A program made the position numbers and the translations under genes. Positions 27,891-35,036 of a stretch of DNA of 64,000 bases are shown here, in pieces; position 1 is the stretch's first letter, and each line of letters starts with the position of its first letter. The notes under the pieces are model-generated. The model saw nothing but the letters and a program-made list of their open reading frames with translations. It ran no database searches and was not told where the DNA came from. Origin of the DNA: Alphaproteobacteria bacterium (GTDB lineage Bacteria; Pseudomonadota; Alphaproteobacteria; Micropepsales; Micropepsaceae); assembly GCA_019245415.1 (NCBI GenBank), contig JAFARO010000010.1:124001-188000 (forward strand). The letters run 5' to 3'.

Positions 27891-29515
27891 TGCGCGCCTT
27901 CGCCCTGCTGCTCGACCGGCTGGCCTTCACGCCGCAGCGCAACGGCAAGCTCACCCTGCTCCGGGACTTCATGCGCGAGCGGCCCGATCCGGAACGCGGC
28001 TGGGCGCTGGCGGCGCTGGCCGGCGAACTCGTCTTCGATGCCGCCAAGCCCGCCTTCATCCGCAAGGCGGTGGAAGCGCGCATGGACGCGCAACTGTTCG
28101 CGATGTCCTACGACTATGTGGGCGACCTGGCGGAGACCGCGGCGCTGGTCTGGCCGGCAAAACAAGGCGCCAACCCCGGACTTGATCCGGGGGAACCCGA
28201 GCTCACCGAAGTGGTGGAGAGCCTGCAGACCGCCTCGCGCGCCGAGGTTCAGCGCCTGCTGGAATCCTGGCTCGATGCGCTCGATGCCGACGGCCGCTGG
28301 GCGCTGCTCAAGCTCTTGACCGGCGGCCTGCGCGTCGGCGTCTCGGCCAGGCTCGCCAAGCAGGCACTCGCCGCGATGGGCGGCGTCGCCGTCAGCGAGA
28401 TCGAGGAAGTCTGGCACAGCCAACATGCTCCGTATGAAGACTTGTTTGCCTGGCTCGAGAAGCGCAGCGAAAAACCCTCCGCCGCCGCCGCCGGACGCTT
28501 CCGGCCGGTGATGCTGGCGCAGGCGATCGAGGCGGACGACTTCGCCAAGCTCGATCCCGCCGACTATGCCGCGGAATGGAAATGGGACGGCGTCCGCGTC
28601 CAGGCGGTGAACGAAGGCGGCCAGCGCCGCCTCTACAGCCGCACCGGCGATGACATCGCCAAAGCCTTTCCGGACGTGCTCGACTTCCTCGCTTTCGACG
28701 GCGTGCTCGACGGCGAATTGCTGGTGCTGATCGACGGCCATGTGCAATCGTTCTCCGACCTGCAGCAGCGCCTCAACCGCAAAACCGCCGACGCCAAGCT
28801 GCGCGCCAAATTTCCCGCCGGCATCCGCGCCTACGATCTCCTGTTCGAAGGCGACGACGATCTGCGCACCTTGCCCTTCCGCGCGCGGCGCAAGCGCCTT
28901 GAGGATTTCGTCCGGCGCGCGAACTCGCCGCGCATCGATCTGTCGCCCTTGCAGCCCTTCGCGAGCTGGGAGGAGCTTGGACGGTTGCGCGCCGCGCCGC
29001 CGCCGGGCGACGCGCGCCTGGCCGAAGGATTGATGCTCAAGCGCTGGGATTCGATCTACGAGGCCGGCCGTCCCAAGGGCCCCTGGTTCAAATGGAAGCG
29101 CGATCCGCATCTCATCGACGCGGTCTTGATGTATGCCCAGCGCGGCCACGGCAAGCGCTCGGGCTATTATTCCGACTATACCTTCGGGGTCTGGCGCGAG
29201 GACGCCAATGGCGAGCGCAGCCTGACCCCGGTGGGCAAGGCCTATTTCGGCTTCACCGACGAGGAGCTCAAGCGCATCGACAAATTCGTCCGCGACAACA
29301 CGGTGGAGCGCTTCGGGCCGGTGCGCGTGGTGCGCGCGGGCAAGGATTTCGGCCTGGTCCTCGAAGTGGCGTTCGAAGGCCTGCAGCGCTCGGCGCGGCA
29401 CAAATCCGGCGTCGCCATGCGCTTCCCCCGCATCAGCCGCCTGCGCTGGGACAAGCCCGCGCGCGAGGCCGACGAGCTCGCGACGCTGGAGCGGATGCTC
29501 GACGCGGAGCGCTGA
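27890..29515 (+). CDS. ATP-dependent DNA ligase of the repair-cassette type
   Basis: A 541-residue enzyme. Residues 1-200 form the N-terminal DNA-binding domain. The nucleotidyltransferase domain has the adenylated Lys in EWKWDGVRVQ, motif III LDGELLV, motif IV/V AEGLMLKRWDS and PWFKWKR. A C-terminal OB-fold ends near EVAFEGLQRS. It seals nicks, probably after exonuclease trimming. The linker near residue 95 (QGANPGLDPGEPEL) is encoded by a palindromic repeat-like piece. The helicase and phosphoesterase that commonly complete this cassette do not follow. Confidence 0.92.
   Translation: MRAFALLLDRLAFTPQRNGKLTLLRDFMRERPDPERGWALAALAGELVFDAAKPAFIRKAVEARMDAQLFAMSYDYVGDLAETAALVWPAKQGANPGLDPGEPELTEVVESLQTASRAEVQRLLESWLDALDADGRWALLKLLTGGLRVGVSARLAKQALAAMGGVAVSEIEEVWHSQHAPYEDLFAWLEKRSEKPSAAAAGRFRPVMLAQAIEADDFAKLDPADYAAEWKWDGVRVQAVNEGGQRRLYSRTGDDIAKAFPDVLDFLAFDGVLDGELLVLIDGHVQSFSDLQQRLNRKTADAKLRAKFPAGIRAYDLLFEGDDDLRTLPFRARRKRLEDFVRRANSPRIDLSPLQPFASWEELGRLRAAPPPGDARLAEGLMLKRWDSIYEAGRPKGPWFKWKRDPHLIDAVLMYAQRGHGKRSGYYSDYTFGVWREDANGERSLTPVGKAYFGFTDEELKRIDKFVRDNTVERFGPVRVVRAGKDFGLVLEVAFEGLQRSARHKSGVAMRFPRISRLRWDKPAREADELATLERMLDAER
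28174..28192. repeat. palindrome CCCCGGA-N5-TCCGGGG within the ligase gene
   Basis: A 7-bp-arm palindrome with the centre CTTGA, of the kind common in alphaproteobacterial intergenic repeats. Here it is in frame inside a protein linker and encodes the Pro-Gly-Leu-Asp-Pro-Gly stretch. Confidence 0.6.
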
Positions 29516-29518
29516 AAC

Positions 29519-29611
29519 CGAGGTTCAATTCGGTTTTGCTCTGCATCACTGCTCAAAATCGAGGTTCAATTCCGCACCGCCTGCAGCAATGCGTAAAATC
29601 GAGGTTCAATT
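29519..29611. repeat. three CGAGGTTCAATT direct repeats at 40-41-bp spacing
   Basis: CGAGGTTCAATT begins at 29519 (the first base pair partly in the ligase 3' flank), 29560 and 29600. The segments between units 1-2 and 2-3 are also partly alike (TGCATCACTG.TCAAAAT and TGCAGCAATGCGTAAAAT). This looks like a decayed tandem repeat just after the ligase stop. Confidence 0.7.
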
Positions 29612-29625
29612 CCCGTCCATCTTCT

Positions 29626-29788
29626 CGTCATGGCCGGGCGTCCTGACGCTGTCGCTACGACCCCGGCCATCCAGATGTTCACGCGGAGCCGCGGAAAATC
29701 GCGGAGGAAAAACGCAACTCCGCGGCTCCGCGCCTCCGCGTGCAAATCTTTCGGGGCTGGATGGCCGCCTCAGGGGGCGGCCACGACG
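29626..29788. repeat. composite palindromic element in a gene-free stretch
   Basis: It begins CGTCATGGCCGGGCG and ends GGCGGCCACGACG. Inside, CGCGGAGCCGCGG (29682-29694) and CCGCGGCTCCGCG (29720-29732) form a perfect 13-bp stem with a 25-nt loop. CGGCCATCCAG and CTGGATGGCCG form a second nested stem. The following 29789-30107 has no recognisable gene or further repeat. In total 592 bp separate the ligase and SDR genes. Confidence 0.65.
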
Positions 29789-30107
29789 GAAGAGGAAATT
29801 CGAATTCAATTCGGGCGGAAGCGGGCCCGCGCAAATTCGCTCCCCATTTCAGACGCAATACACCCGTCGATCGGGACGCGAGGCTTTTTTTGTGCATCGC
29901 AGCAAGCGGCGAAAATTATTTTCCGGATGGGTCCGTGGCGGTCGTCCTTTGCTGTCGGAGGCGCAGGAAAGCCCGCCGCGCGGCGCTTCTTCGCGCACCG
30001 CCGGATGAGCGTTCCTTGCTCTCACACCTTTGGGGATTTAGCCGAAATGGGGTTTCGACCGTGACGGTTCAAGGGGGTGTCGCAGATTTATTTTCGCTGC
30101 GCCGCAC

Positions 30108-30971
30108 CTACCCGTTCACCACCGTGCCGCCATTGGGGTGGAGCACCTGGCCGGTCATGTAGGAGGCCTCTTCGCAGGCGAGGAAGACGAAGCAGGGCGC
30201 GACCTCGTTGGGCTGGCCGGCGCGGCCCATCGGCGCGTGGGCGCCGTGCTCGGCGGTCTCCTTGTCGTCGAAGGAGGCGGGGATCAGCGGCGTCCAGATC
30301 GGGCCGGGCGCCACCGCGTTGACGCGGATCTTCCTTTCGACCAGCGCCTGGGACAGCGAGCGCGTGAAGCTGACGATGGCGCCCTTGGTGGCGGAATAAT
30401 CGATCAGCTCCTTCTTGCCCTTGTACGCTGTGATCGAGGCGGTGTTCACGATCGCTGCGCCCTCGCGCATGTATTCGAGCGCGGCTTTGGCCATGTAGAA
30501 ATAGCCGAAGATGTTGGTCTGGAAGGTGCGCTGGAGCTGTTCCTGCGAGATGTCGAGCGCGCCGCCGCCATCGCCCTCGTGCTGCTCCGCGGCGTTGTTG
30601 ACGAGGACATCCAGGCGGTCGAAGGCCTCGATGACGCGGCCCACCGCTTCCCTGCAGAACTCTTCCTTGGCCACGTCGCCCGCAATCAAAAGACAACTGC
30701 GCCCCTCGCGCTCGACATAACGCTTGGTCTCCTCCGCGTCGTCGTGCTCGTCTAGATAGACGATGGCGATGTCGGCGCCCTCGCGCGCCATGTGCACGGC
30801 GACGGCGCGGCCGATTCCGGAATCGCCGCCGGTGATGAGCGCGACCTTGCCCTTGAGCTTGTCCGCGCCCTTGAAGCGCGGCAGGAATTCCGGCTTGGGC
30901 TGCATCTTGGCTTCCGAGCCCGGCTGGCGGGATTGCCGCTGCGGCGGCTGTTTGTGCTGGGCTTGGCTCAT
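30108..30971 (-). CDS. SDR-family oxidoreductase (YhdF/YghA-like)
   Basis: A 287-residue NAD(P)-dependent short-chain dehydrogenase. The cofactor motif is ITGGDSGIGRAVA, NNAAEQ follows, and the catalytic Ser-Tyr-Lys lies in TASITAYKGKKELIDYSATKG. The polar N-terminal extension (about 40 residues, PPQRQSRQPGSEAKMQPKPE) is typical of the YhdF-like, stress-induced group. The ATG at 30971 with GGAA upstream is preferred to a GTG four codons earlier. It follows the DUF6328 gene by 43 bp on the same strand. Confidence 0.9.
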   Translation of the reverse strand: MSQAQHKQPPQRQSRQPGSEAKMQPKPEFLPRFKGADKLKGKVALITGGDSGIGRAVAVHMAREGADIAIVYLDEHDDAEETKRYVEREGRSCLLIAGDVAKEEFCREAVGRVIEAFDRLDVLVNNAAEQHEGDGGGALDISQEQLQRTFQTNIFGYFYMAKAALEYMREGAAIVNTASITAYKGKKELIDYSATKGAIVSFTRSLSQALVERKIRVNAVAPGPIWTPLIPASFDDKETAEHGAHAPMGRAGQPNEVAPCFVFLACEEASYMTGQVLHPNGGTVVNG

Positions 30972-31014
30972 GATTGTTTCCACTTCGCGGCTGCAAGGAG
31001 AAAACGCGCGGGCC

Positions 31015-31929
31015 TCAGCCTTGGTGGCCGTGCCGCAAGGCCAAGGGCAATGCGAACCACAGCGCGATCAGGAAAGCGCCCGCGACGCCAGCCCCCACCG
31101 CCGCGACCGCCTTGTCGCCGAGCATCTTGAAAGCGGCGACATAGAAGTCGAGCGCGATGCCGAGCGCGACCGGGATCAGTGCCAGGGTGACGATCGCCGA
31201 GCCGATGGCGTGAAAACGCTGCGTGTCGCGGCCATCAAAGGCGATGCGATGCACCGCCGCCGGCGTCAGCAGCATCATGACCGCGACCGCGACCGCGACC
31301 AGGGCGCTGAAGTGGATGGCGCGGTCCACAGGGGCCAGCTTGGCGAAGCTGCCCGTCATGGTGACGACGAGCTGGAAACCGAGCAGCGCCTGCGCACCGG
31401 GAAGGATGACGCGGCTCTCGGTCAGGAGCTGTTCGATCTTGTGATGCAGGTCGGTCTTGGTCTGTTGCGGCACGGCGTTCTCCAAGTCGCTCTTGGAAAC
31501 GAACGGGCGCAGCGCTTCGCCCAATCCATAGAGCAGCAGAAATGCGGCCGCGGCGACGGCGGCGGCGATGCCGAGCGCGGTCTGCGATCCCAGGAAGCGC
31601 TCCAGCACCACGAACATGTCGCAGCCGATGGCGACCGCAAACGGCGCCAGCGCGATGTTGGCGAACCGGGCCGAGACGCGCAGGATGCGCCTCGTCGCCT
31701 CGCCGTGCTCGACCAGCCGGTGCTGGCTGGGGGCTGCGATCAGAAGGCCCAAGGTGAGCACGAGGAGCGAGAGTGCCGCGGCGTCGGCGAGCTTGGCCTG
31801 GCGCGAGAGCGTGTCGAATTCTTCCTGGAACACGCCGTGGAACTGGAAGCCGAACAGCACCTGCACGCCGAGCATCTGCATGCGCAGTTCGTCGAGCGCG
31901 ATCTTGACGGTGTCTTGAAGCGCAGCCAA
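31015..31929 (-). CDS. DUF6328 membrane protein, internally duplicated
   Basis: A 304-residue protein made of two DUF6328-like halves. Each half has an amphipathic start (LDELRMQMLGVQVLFGFQF; LLTESRVILPGAQALLGFQL) and four hydrophobic helices with the same spacing. Residues 1-130 and about 165-300 align by eye, joined by the charged linker VSKSDLENAVPQQTKTDLHH. Single-copy DUF6328 proteins are about half this length. It lies between the DUF6496 gene (12 bp) and the SDR gene, suggesting one operon. Function unknown. Confidence 0.72.
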   Translation of the reverse strand: MAALQDTVKIALDELRMQMLGVQVLFGFQFHGVFQEEFDTLSRQAKLADAAALSLLVLTLGLLIAAPSQHRLVEHGEATRRILRVSARFANIALAPFAVAIGCDMFVVLERFLGSQTALGIAAAVAAAAFLLLYGLGEALRPFVSKSDLENAVPQQTKTDLHHKIEQLLTESRVILPGAQALLGFQLVVTMTGSFAKLAPVDRAIHFSALVAVAVAVMMLLTPAAVHRIAFDGRDTQRFHAIGSAIVTLALIPVALGIALDFYVAAFKMLGDKAVAAVGAGVAGAFLIALWFALPLALRHGHQG

Positions 31930-31941
31930 CGCGCCGCGCGG

Positions 31942-32163
31942 TTATGAGGATTTCTTCTTGCGGCGGCCGCGCGTGCTCTTCTTCTTGCGCGGCACCTTCT
32001 TGCCCTTCTTGCGCGCTTCCGAAAGTCCGATCGCGATCGCCTGCTTGCGGCTCTTCACCGTGCCGCCGCGCCCGCCCTTGCCGCGTTTGAGCTTGCCCTT
32101 CTTCTTGCGGCGCATGGCGCTTTCGACGTCCTTGCCGGCGCTGCGCGAATATTTTCTCGCCAT
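31942..32163 (-). CDS. DUF6496 small Lys-rich protein
   Basis: A 73-residue, strongly basic protein: MARKYSRSAGKDVESAMRRK, then GGTVKSRKQAIAIGLSEARK and a Lys/Arg tail. This is the DUF6496 pattern, which also resembles stress-induced KGG-type and plasmid-stabilisation-like small proteins. The ATG at 32163 follows AAGGAGATCAC, a good ribosome-binding site. An EcfG-like promoter lies 27-51 bp upstream. It is the first gene of the DUF6496-DUF6328-SDR unit. Confidence 0.78.
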   Translation of the reverse strand: MARKYSRSAGKDVESAMRRKKKGKLKRGKGGRGGTVKSRKQAIAIGLSEARKKGKKVPRKKKSTRGRRKKKSS

Positions 32164-32189
32164 GTGATCTCCTTGCGAATTCAGGGGAT

Positions 32190-32214
32190 AACGCACAAGC
32201 CGCGCAAGCGTTCG
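32190..32214 (-). promoter_or_regulatory. EcfG-like promoter before the DUF6496 gene
   Basis: Read on the minus strand: CGAAC, 16 nt, CGTT. The alphaproteobacterial general-stress sigma factor EcfG prefers GGAAC-N16/17-CGTT, so there is one mismatch in the -35 element. The distance to the start codon is suitable. Confidence 0.5.
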
Positions 32215-32233
32215 CCGGCGGCAAGGACCCAAA

Positions 32234-33571
32234 TCAGGCGATGAGTTCCGCTATCGCGGCGCGGAAGCGCGCGGCGATGCGGGTGCGGTCCTTGTGGCGG
32301 CCGCCCTCGACCAGCCGTGTTCCGTTGCGCCACACGCAGTCCACCGCGCCCGATCCGGCGGCAAAGATCCAGCTGTCGATGAGCGCATCGCCGCTCTTGT
32401 GCAGCAGCGAGGGATGGTGCGGATCCAGGCTCACCAAATCCGCAGCCATGTCGGCGCCGAGCGCCTGCACCCCGCCCGCGAGCGCCGCGTGCAGCAGCGT
32501 TGCGCCGCTGGAGGCCCCTTCGCGGGCGGCGGCCACATTGCGCGCGCGCCGCGCGAGGCGCTGGCCGTATTCGAGCAGACGCAGTTCTTCGGCGAGATCG
32601 ATGCGCACATTCGAATCTGTTCCGATGCCGATGCGGCCATGGGCGGCGAGATAGTCGGGCAGCGCGAACAATCCGTCGCCGAGATTGGCTTCCGTGATCG
32701 GGCACAGTCCCGCGACCGCGCCGCTTGCCGCCAGGCCCCCGGTTTCATTCCGGTCCATATGCGTCGCGTGCACCAGGCACCAGCGCGCATCCACCGGCAG
32801 ATGATCGAGCAGCCACCGCACCGGGCGCGCGCCCGACCAGGCGAGGCAGTCGTCGACCTCCCTGGTCTGCTCCGCGATGTGGATGTGCACGGGCCCAGGC
32901 AGGCGCGCGAGCGCAGTGAGTTCCTCCGGCGTGACGGCTCTGAGGCTGTGCGGCGCAATGCCGAGCGCGGCGTCGCCCAAGGGACGCAGATGCGTCCCGC
33001 AGCGCGCCAGCAGCGTCTCGTATTCCGCAAGGGTCGATACGAAGCGCCTCTGCTCGCCGTTCGGCGCGGCGCCGCCGAAGCCGGAATGCGCATAGAAGAC
33101 CGGCAGCAGGGTCAGGCCGATTCCGGTCTGCGCGGCGGCGGCCGCGATGCGTCCGCTCATCTCCGCGGCATCGTCGTACCGGTTGCCGTCGGGGGCGCGA
33201 TGCAGATAGTGGAATTCGCCGGCGCGGGTGAAGCCGCACTCCAGCATCTCGACATAGGTTTGCGCCGCGACGGCCTCGAGCGCATCCGGCCCGATGCGGC
33301 CGGCGAAGCGGTACATCGCCGTGCGCCAGGTCCAGAAATTGTCGCCGCCGGGACCGGCGGTCTCGGCCAGTCCCGCCATCGCGCGCTGGAAGGCATGGCT
33401 GTGAAGATTGCCGATGCCGGGGACGGCGATGGCATGGACTTCGTCGGCCGGTTCCGCATCGACACCGGGCTGGATTGTCGGCGCGCCCATGCCATCAAAG
33501 CGAAAGCGCACCCGCTCCGCCCAGCCCGTGGGCAGCAGCGCCTGCGCGAACCAAAGCTGGACAGAGCTCAT
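32234..33571 (-). CDS. hutF: formimidoylglutamate deiminase HutF
   Basis: A 445-residue amidohydrolase converting N-formimino-L-glutamate to N-formyl-L-glutamate and ammonia, one route of histidine breakdown. Metal ligands are in GIGNLHSHAFQRAM, the His of VHIHIAEQTREVDD, LVHATHMD and GIGTDSNVRID. TWRTAMYRFA is typical of HutF. It is divergent from hutG-hutD, whose product HutG takes the next step. hutH and hutU are not in the window. Confidence 0.92.
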   Translation of the reverse strand: MSSVQLWFAQALLPTGWAERVRFRFDGMGAPTIQPGVDAEPADEVHAIAVPGIGNLHSHAFQRAMAGLAETAGPGGDNFWTWRTAMYRFAGRIGPDALEAVAAQTYVEMLECGFTRAGEFHYLHRAPDGNRYDDAAEMSGRIAAAAAQTGIGLTLLPVFYAHSGFGGAAPNGEQRRFVSTLAEYETLLARCGTHLRPLGDAALGIAPHSLRAVTPEELTALARLPGPVHIHIAEQTREVDDCLAWSGARPVRWLLDHLPVDARWCLVHATHMDRNETGGLAASGAVAGLCPITEANLGDGLFALPDYLAAHGRIGIGTDSNVRIDLAEELRLLEYGQRLARRARNVAAAREGASSGATLLHAALAGGVQALGADMAADLVSLDPHHPSLLHKSGDALIDSWIFAAGSGAVDCVWRNGTRLVEGGRHKDRTRIAARFRAAIAELIA

Positions 33572-33611
33572 GGCCGCACTCTATGCGTTGGACGCAAGGC
33601 GCGACAGAGCC

Positions 33612-34436
33612 ATGGCGGACAAGACGGACTGGCTGGAGATCGGACGGGGCAGGGCACCGCTCGTCGTCGCGTTCCCCCATACCGGCAGCGAGATTCCGGA
33701 CGACCTCGCGGACGGCTTCGTCTCGCTGTGGCAGGCGCGGCGCGACGCCGATTGGTGGGTCGACAGGCTCTACGATTTCGTCGCCGCGATGGATGTCACC
33801 ACGGTGCGCACGCGGCTGTCGCGCAGCGTCATCGACGTCAACCGCGATCCCTCGGGCCGCTCGCTCTATCCCGGACAAGCGACGACGGAACTGTGTCCCA
33901 CGACGGATTTCGACGGCACGGCGCTCTATCGCTCCGGCCTCGCGCCGGACGCGGACGAGATCGCGCGTCGGCGGCGTCTCTTTTTCGAGCCCTATCATGC
34001 GGCGCTCGAGGCCGAGATCGAACGCTTGCGCGCGCGGCACGGGCGCGTGGTTCTGTTCGACGCCCATTCCATCCGCTCGCGCATCCCGCGCCTGTTCGAA
34101 GGCGAACTGCCGCAGTTCAACATCGGCAGCAACGGCGGCAGGAGCTGTGCGCGTGATCTCAGCGATGCGGTTGCGCGTGTTTGCGCTTCAAGCGCCTACA
34201 GCTTCGTCGTCGACGGGCGCTTCAAGGGCGGCTGGACGACGCGTCATTACGGCGCGCCGGACAACGGCGTCCATGCCATCCAGCTCGAACTCGCCTGCCG
34301 CGGCTATATGGACGAGCCCGAGGTTCCTTCGCCGCAGAATTGGCCCGCGCCTTACGATCCTGCGCGCGCGGGTGCTCTGCGCGGCGTGCTCAAGCGCGTC
34401 ATCGCGGCCTGTCTCGCCTTCGCCGGGCAAGGCTGA
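33612..34436 (+). CDS. hutG: N-formylglutamate deformylase HutG
   Basis: A 274-residue hydrolase releasing formate from N-formyl-L-glutamate to give glutamate. Signatures are VAFPHTGSEIP, SRSVIDVNRDPSG, LFDAHSIRSRIPRLFEG and the C-terminal HAIQLELACRGYM. It is divergent from hutF and its stop overlaps hutD (TGATG). An ATG at 33570 is also in frame but overlaps the hutF start codon. Confidence 0.93.
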   Translation: MADKTDWLEIGRGRAPLVVAFPHTGSEIPDDLADGFVSLWQARRDADWWVDRLYDFVAAMDVTTVRTRLSRSVIDVNRDPSGRSLYPGQATTELCPTTDFDGTALYRSGLAPDADEIARRRRLFFEPYHAALEAEIERLRARHGRVVLFDAHSIRSRIPRLFEGELPQFNIGSNGGRSCARDLSDAVARVCASSAYSFVVDGRFKGGWTTRHYGAPDNGVHAIQLELACRGYMDEPEVPSPQNWPAPYDPARAGALRGVLKRVIAACLAFAGQG

Positions 34437-34972
34437 TGCGCATCCTGCGCGCGGCCGAGCGCAGGGCCGTGCCGTGGAAGAACGGCGGCGGCACGACGCG
34501 CGAGATTGCCGTCTTTCCGCCGGGGTCAGACTTCGCGACTTTCCTTTGGCGCCTGAGCATCGCGGAAGTGACGCAGCCGGGACCGTTCTCGCATTTCGAG
34601 AATATCGACCGCCATTTCGCGGTACTCGCCGGCCGCGTGCGGCTCGTGTTCCCGCACGGGACACAAGATTGCGACGCGCACTCCGAGCCGATCGTCTTTG
34701 CCGGTGAGACGCCTTGCCACGCCACGCCGCTGGACGGGCCGGTCACCGACCTCAATCTGATGCTGCGGCGCGGCCGCGTGCAGGCTTCGATGCAGCGTGT
34801 CTCGGGGCGTACACGCTTGGGGGGCGGTACCTCGATCGTCGTGGCGCCGCAAGCGCTGTCGCTGCGCGTCGGCGGCCGCACAGTGGCGCTCGAAAAACAC
34901 GACGCTGCGTTGTTCGACGAACCGTGCGAGCTCGACATCGGCGCCCCGGCGCTCATCATCGCGATTCCGTGA
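34436..34972 (+). CDS. hutD: HutD-family cupin protein
   Basis: A 178-residue bicupin. VPWKNGGGTTREIAVFP is the HutD signature, followed by FLWRLSIAEV and FSHFENIDRHFAVLAG. HutD is encoded with hut genes in many bacteria and may bind formylglutamate to limit pathway flux. It is translationally coupled to hutG, which fits that role. Confidence 0.9.
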   Translation: MRILRAAERRAVPWKNGGGTTREIAVFPPGSDFATFLWRLSIAEVTQPGPFSHFENIDRHFAVLAGRVRLVFPHGTQDCDAHSEPIVFAGETPCHATPLDGPVTDLNLMLRRGRVQASMQRVSGRTRLGGGTSIVVAPQALSLRVGGRTVALEKHDAALFDEPCELDIGAPALIIAIP

Positions 34973-35036
34973 TCGGCGCGCCTGTTCGCCGCACGCAGGA
35001 CCTGTTAGCCTCGCCGCAGCAAGAGAGGTCCCGTCC

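Noticed and set aside
29519-29611. Three short direct repeats at about 40-bp spacing, reminiscent of a CRISPR array
   Set aside because: The repeat is only 12 bp, the spacers resemble each other, there are just three units and no cas genes are present.
32294-34156. 620-residue plus-strand frame over hutF and hutG
   Set aside because: It is antisense to hutF and then out of frame with hutG; no family features.
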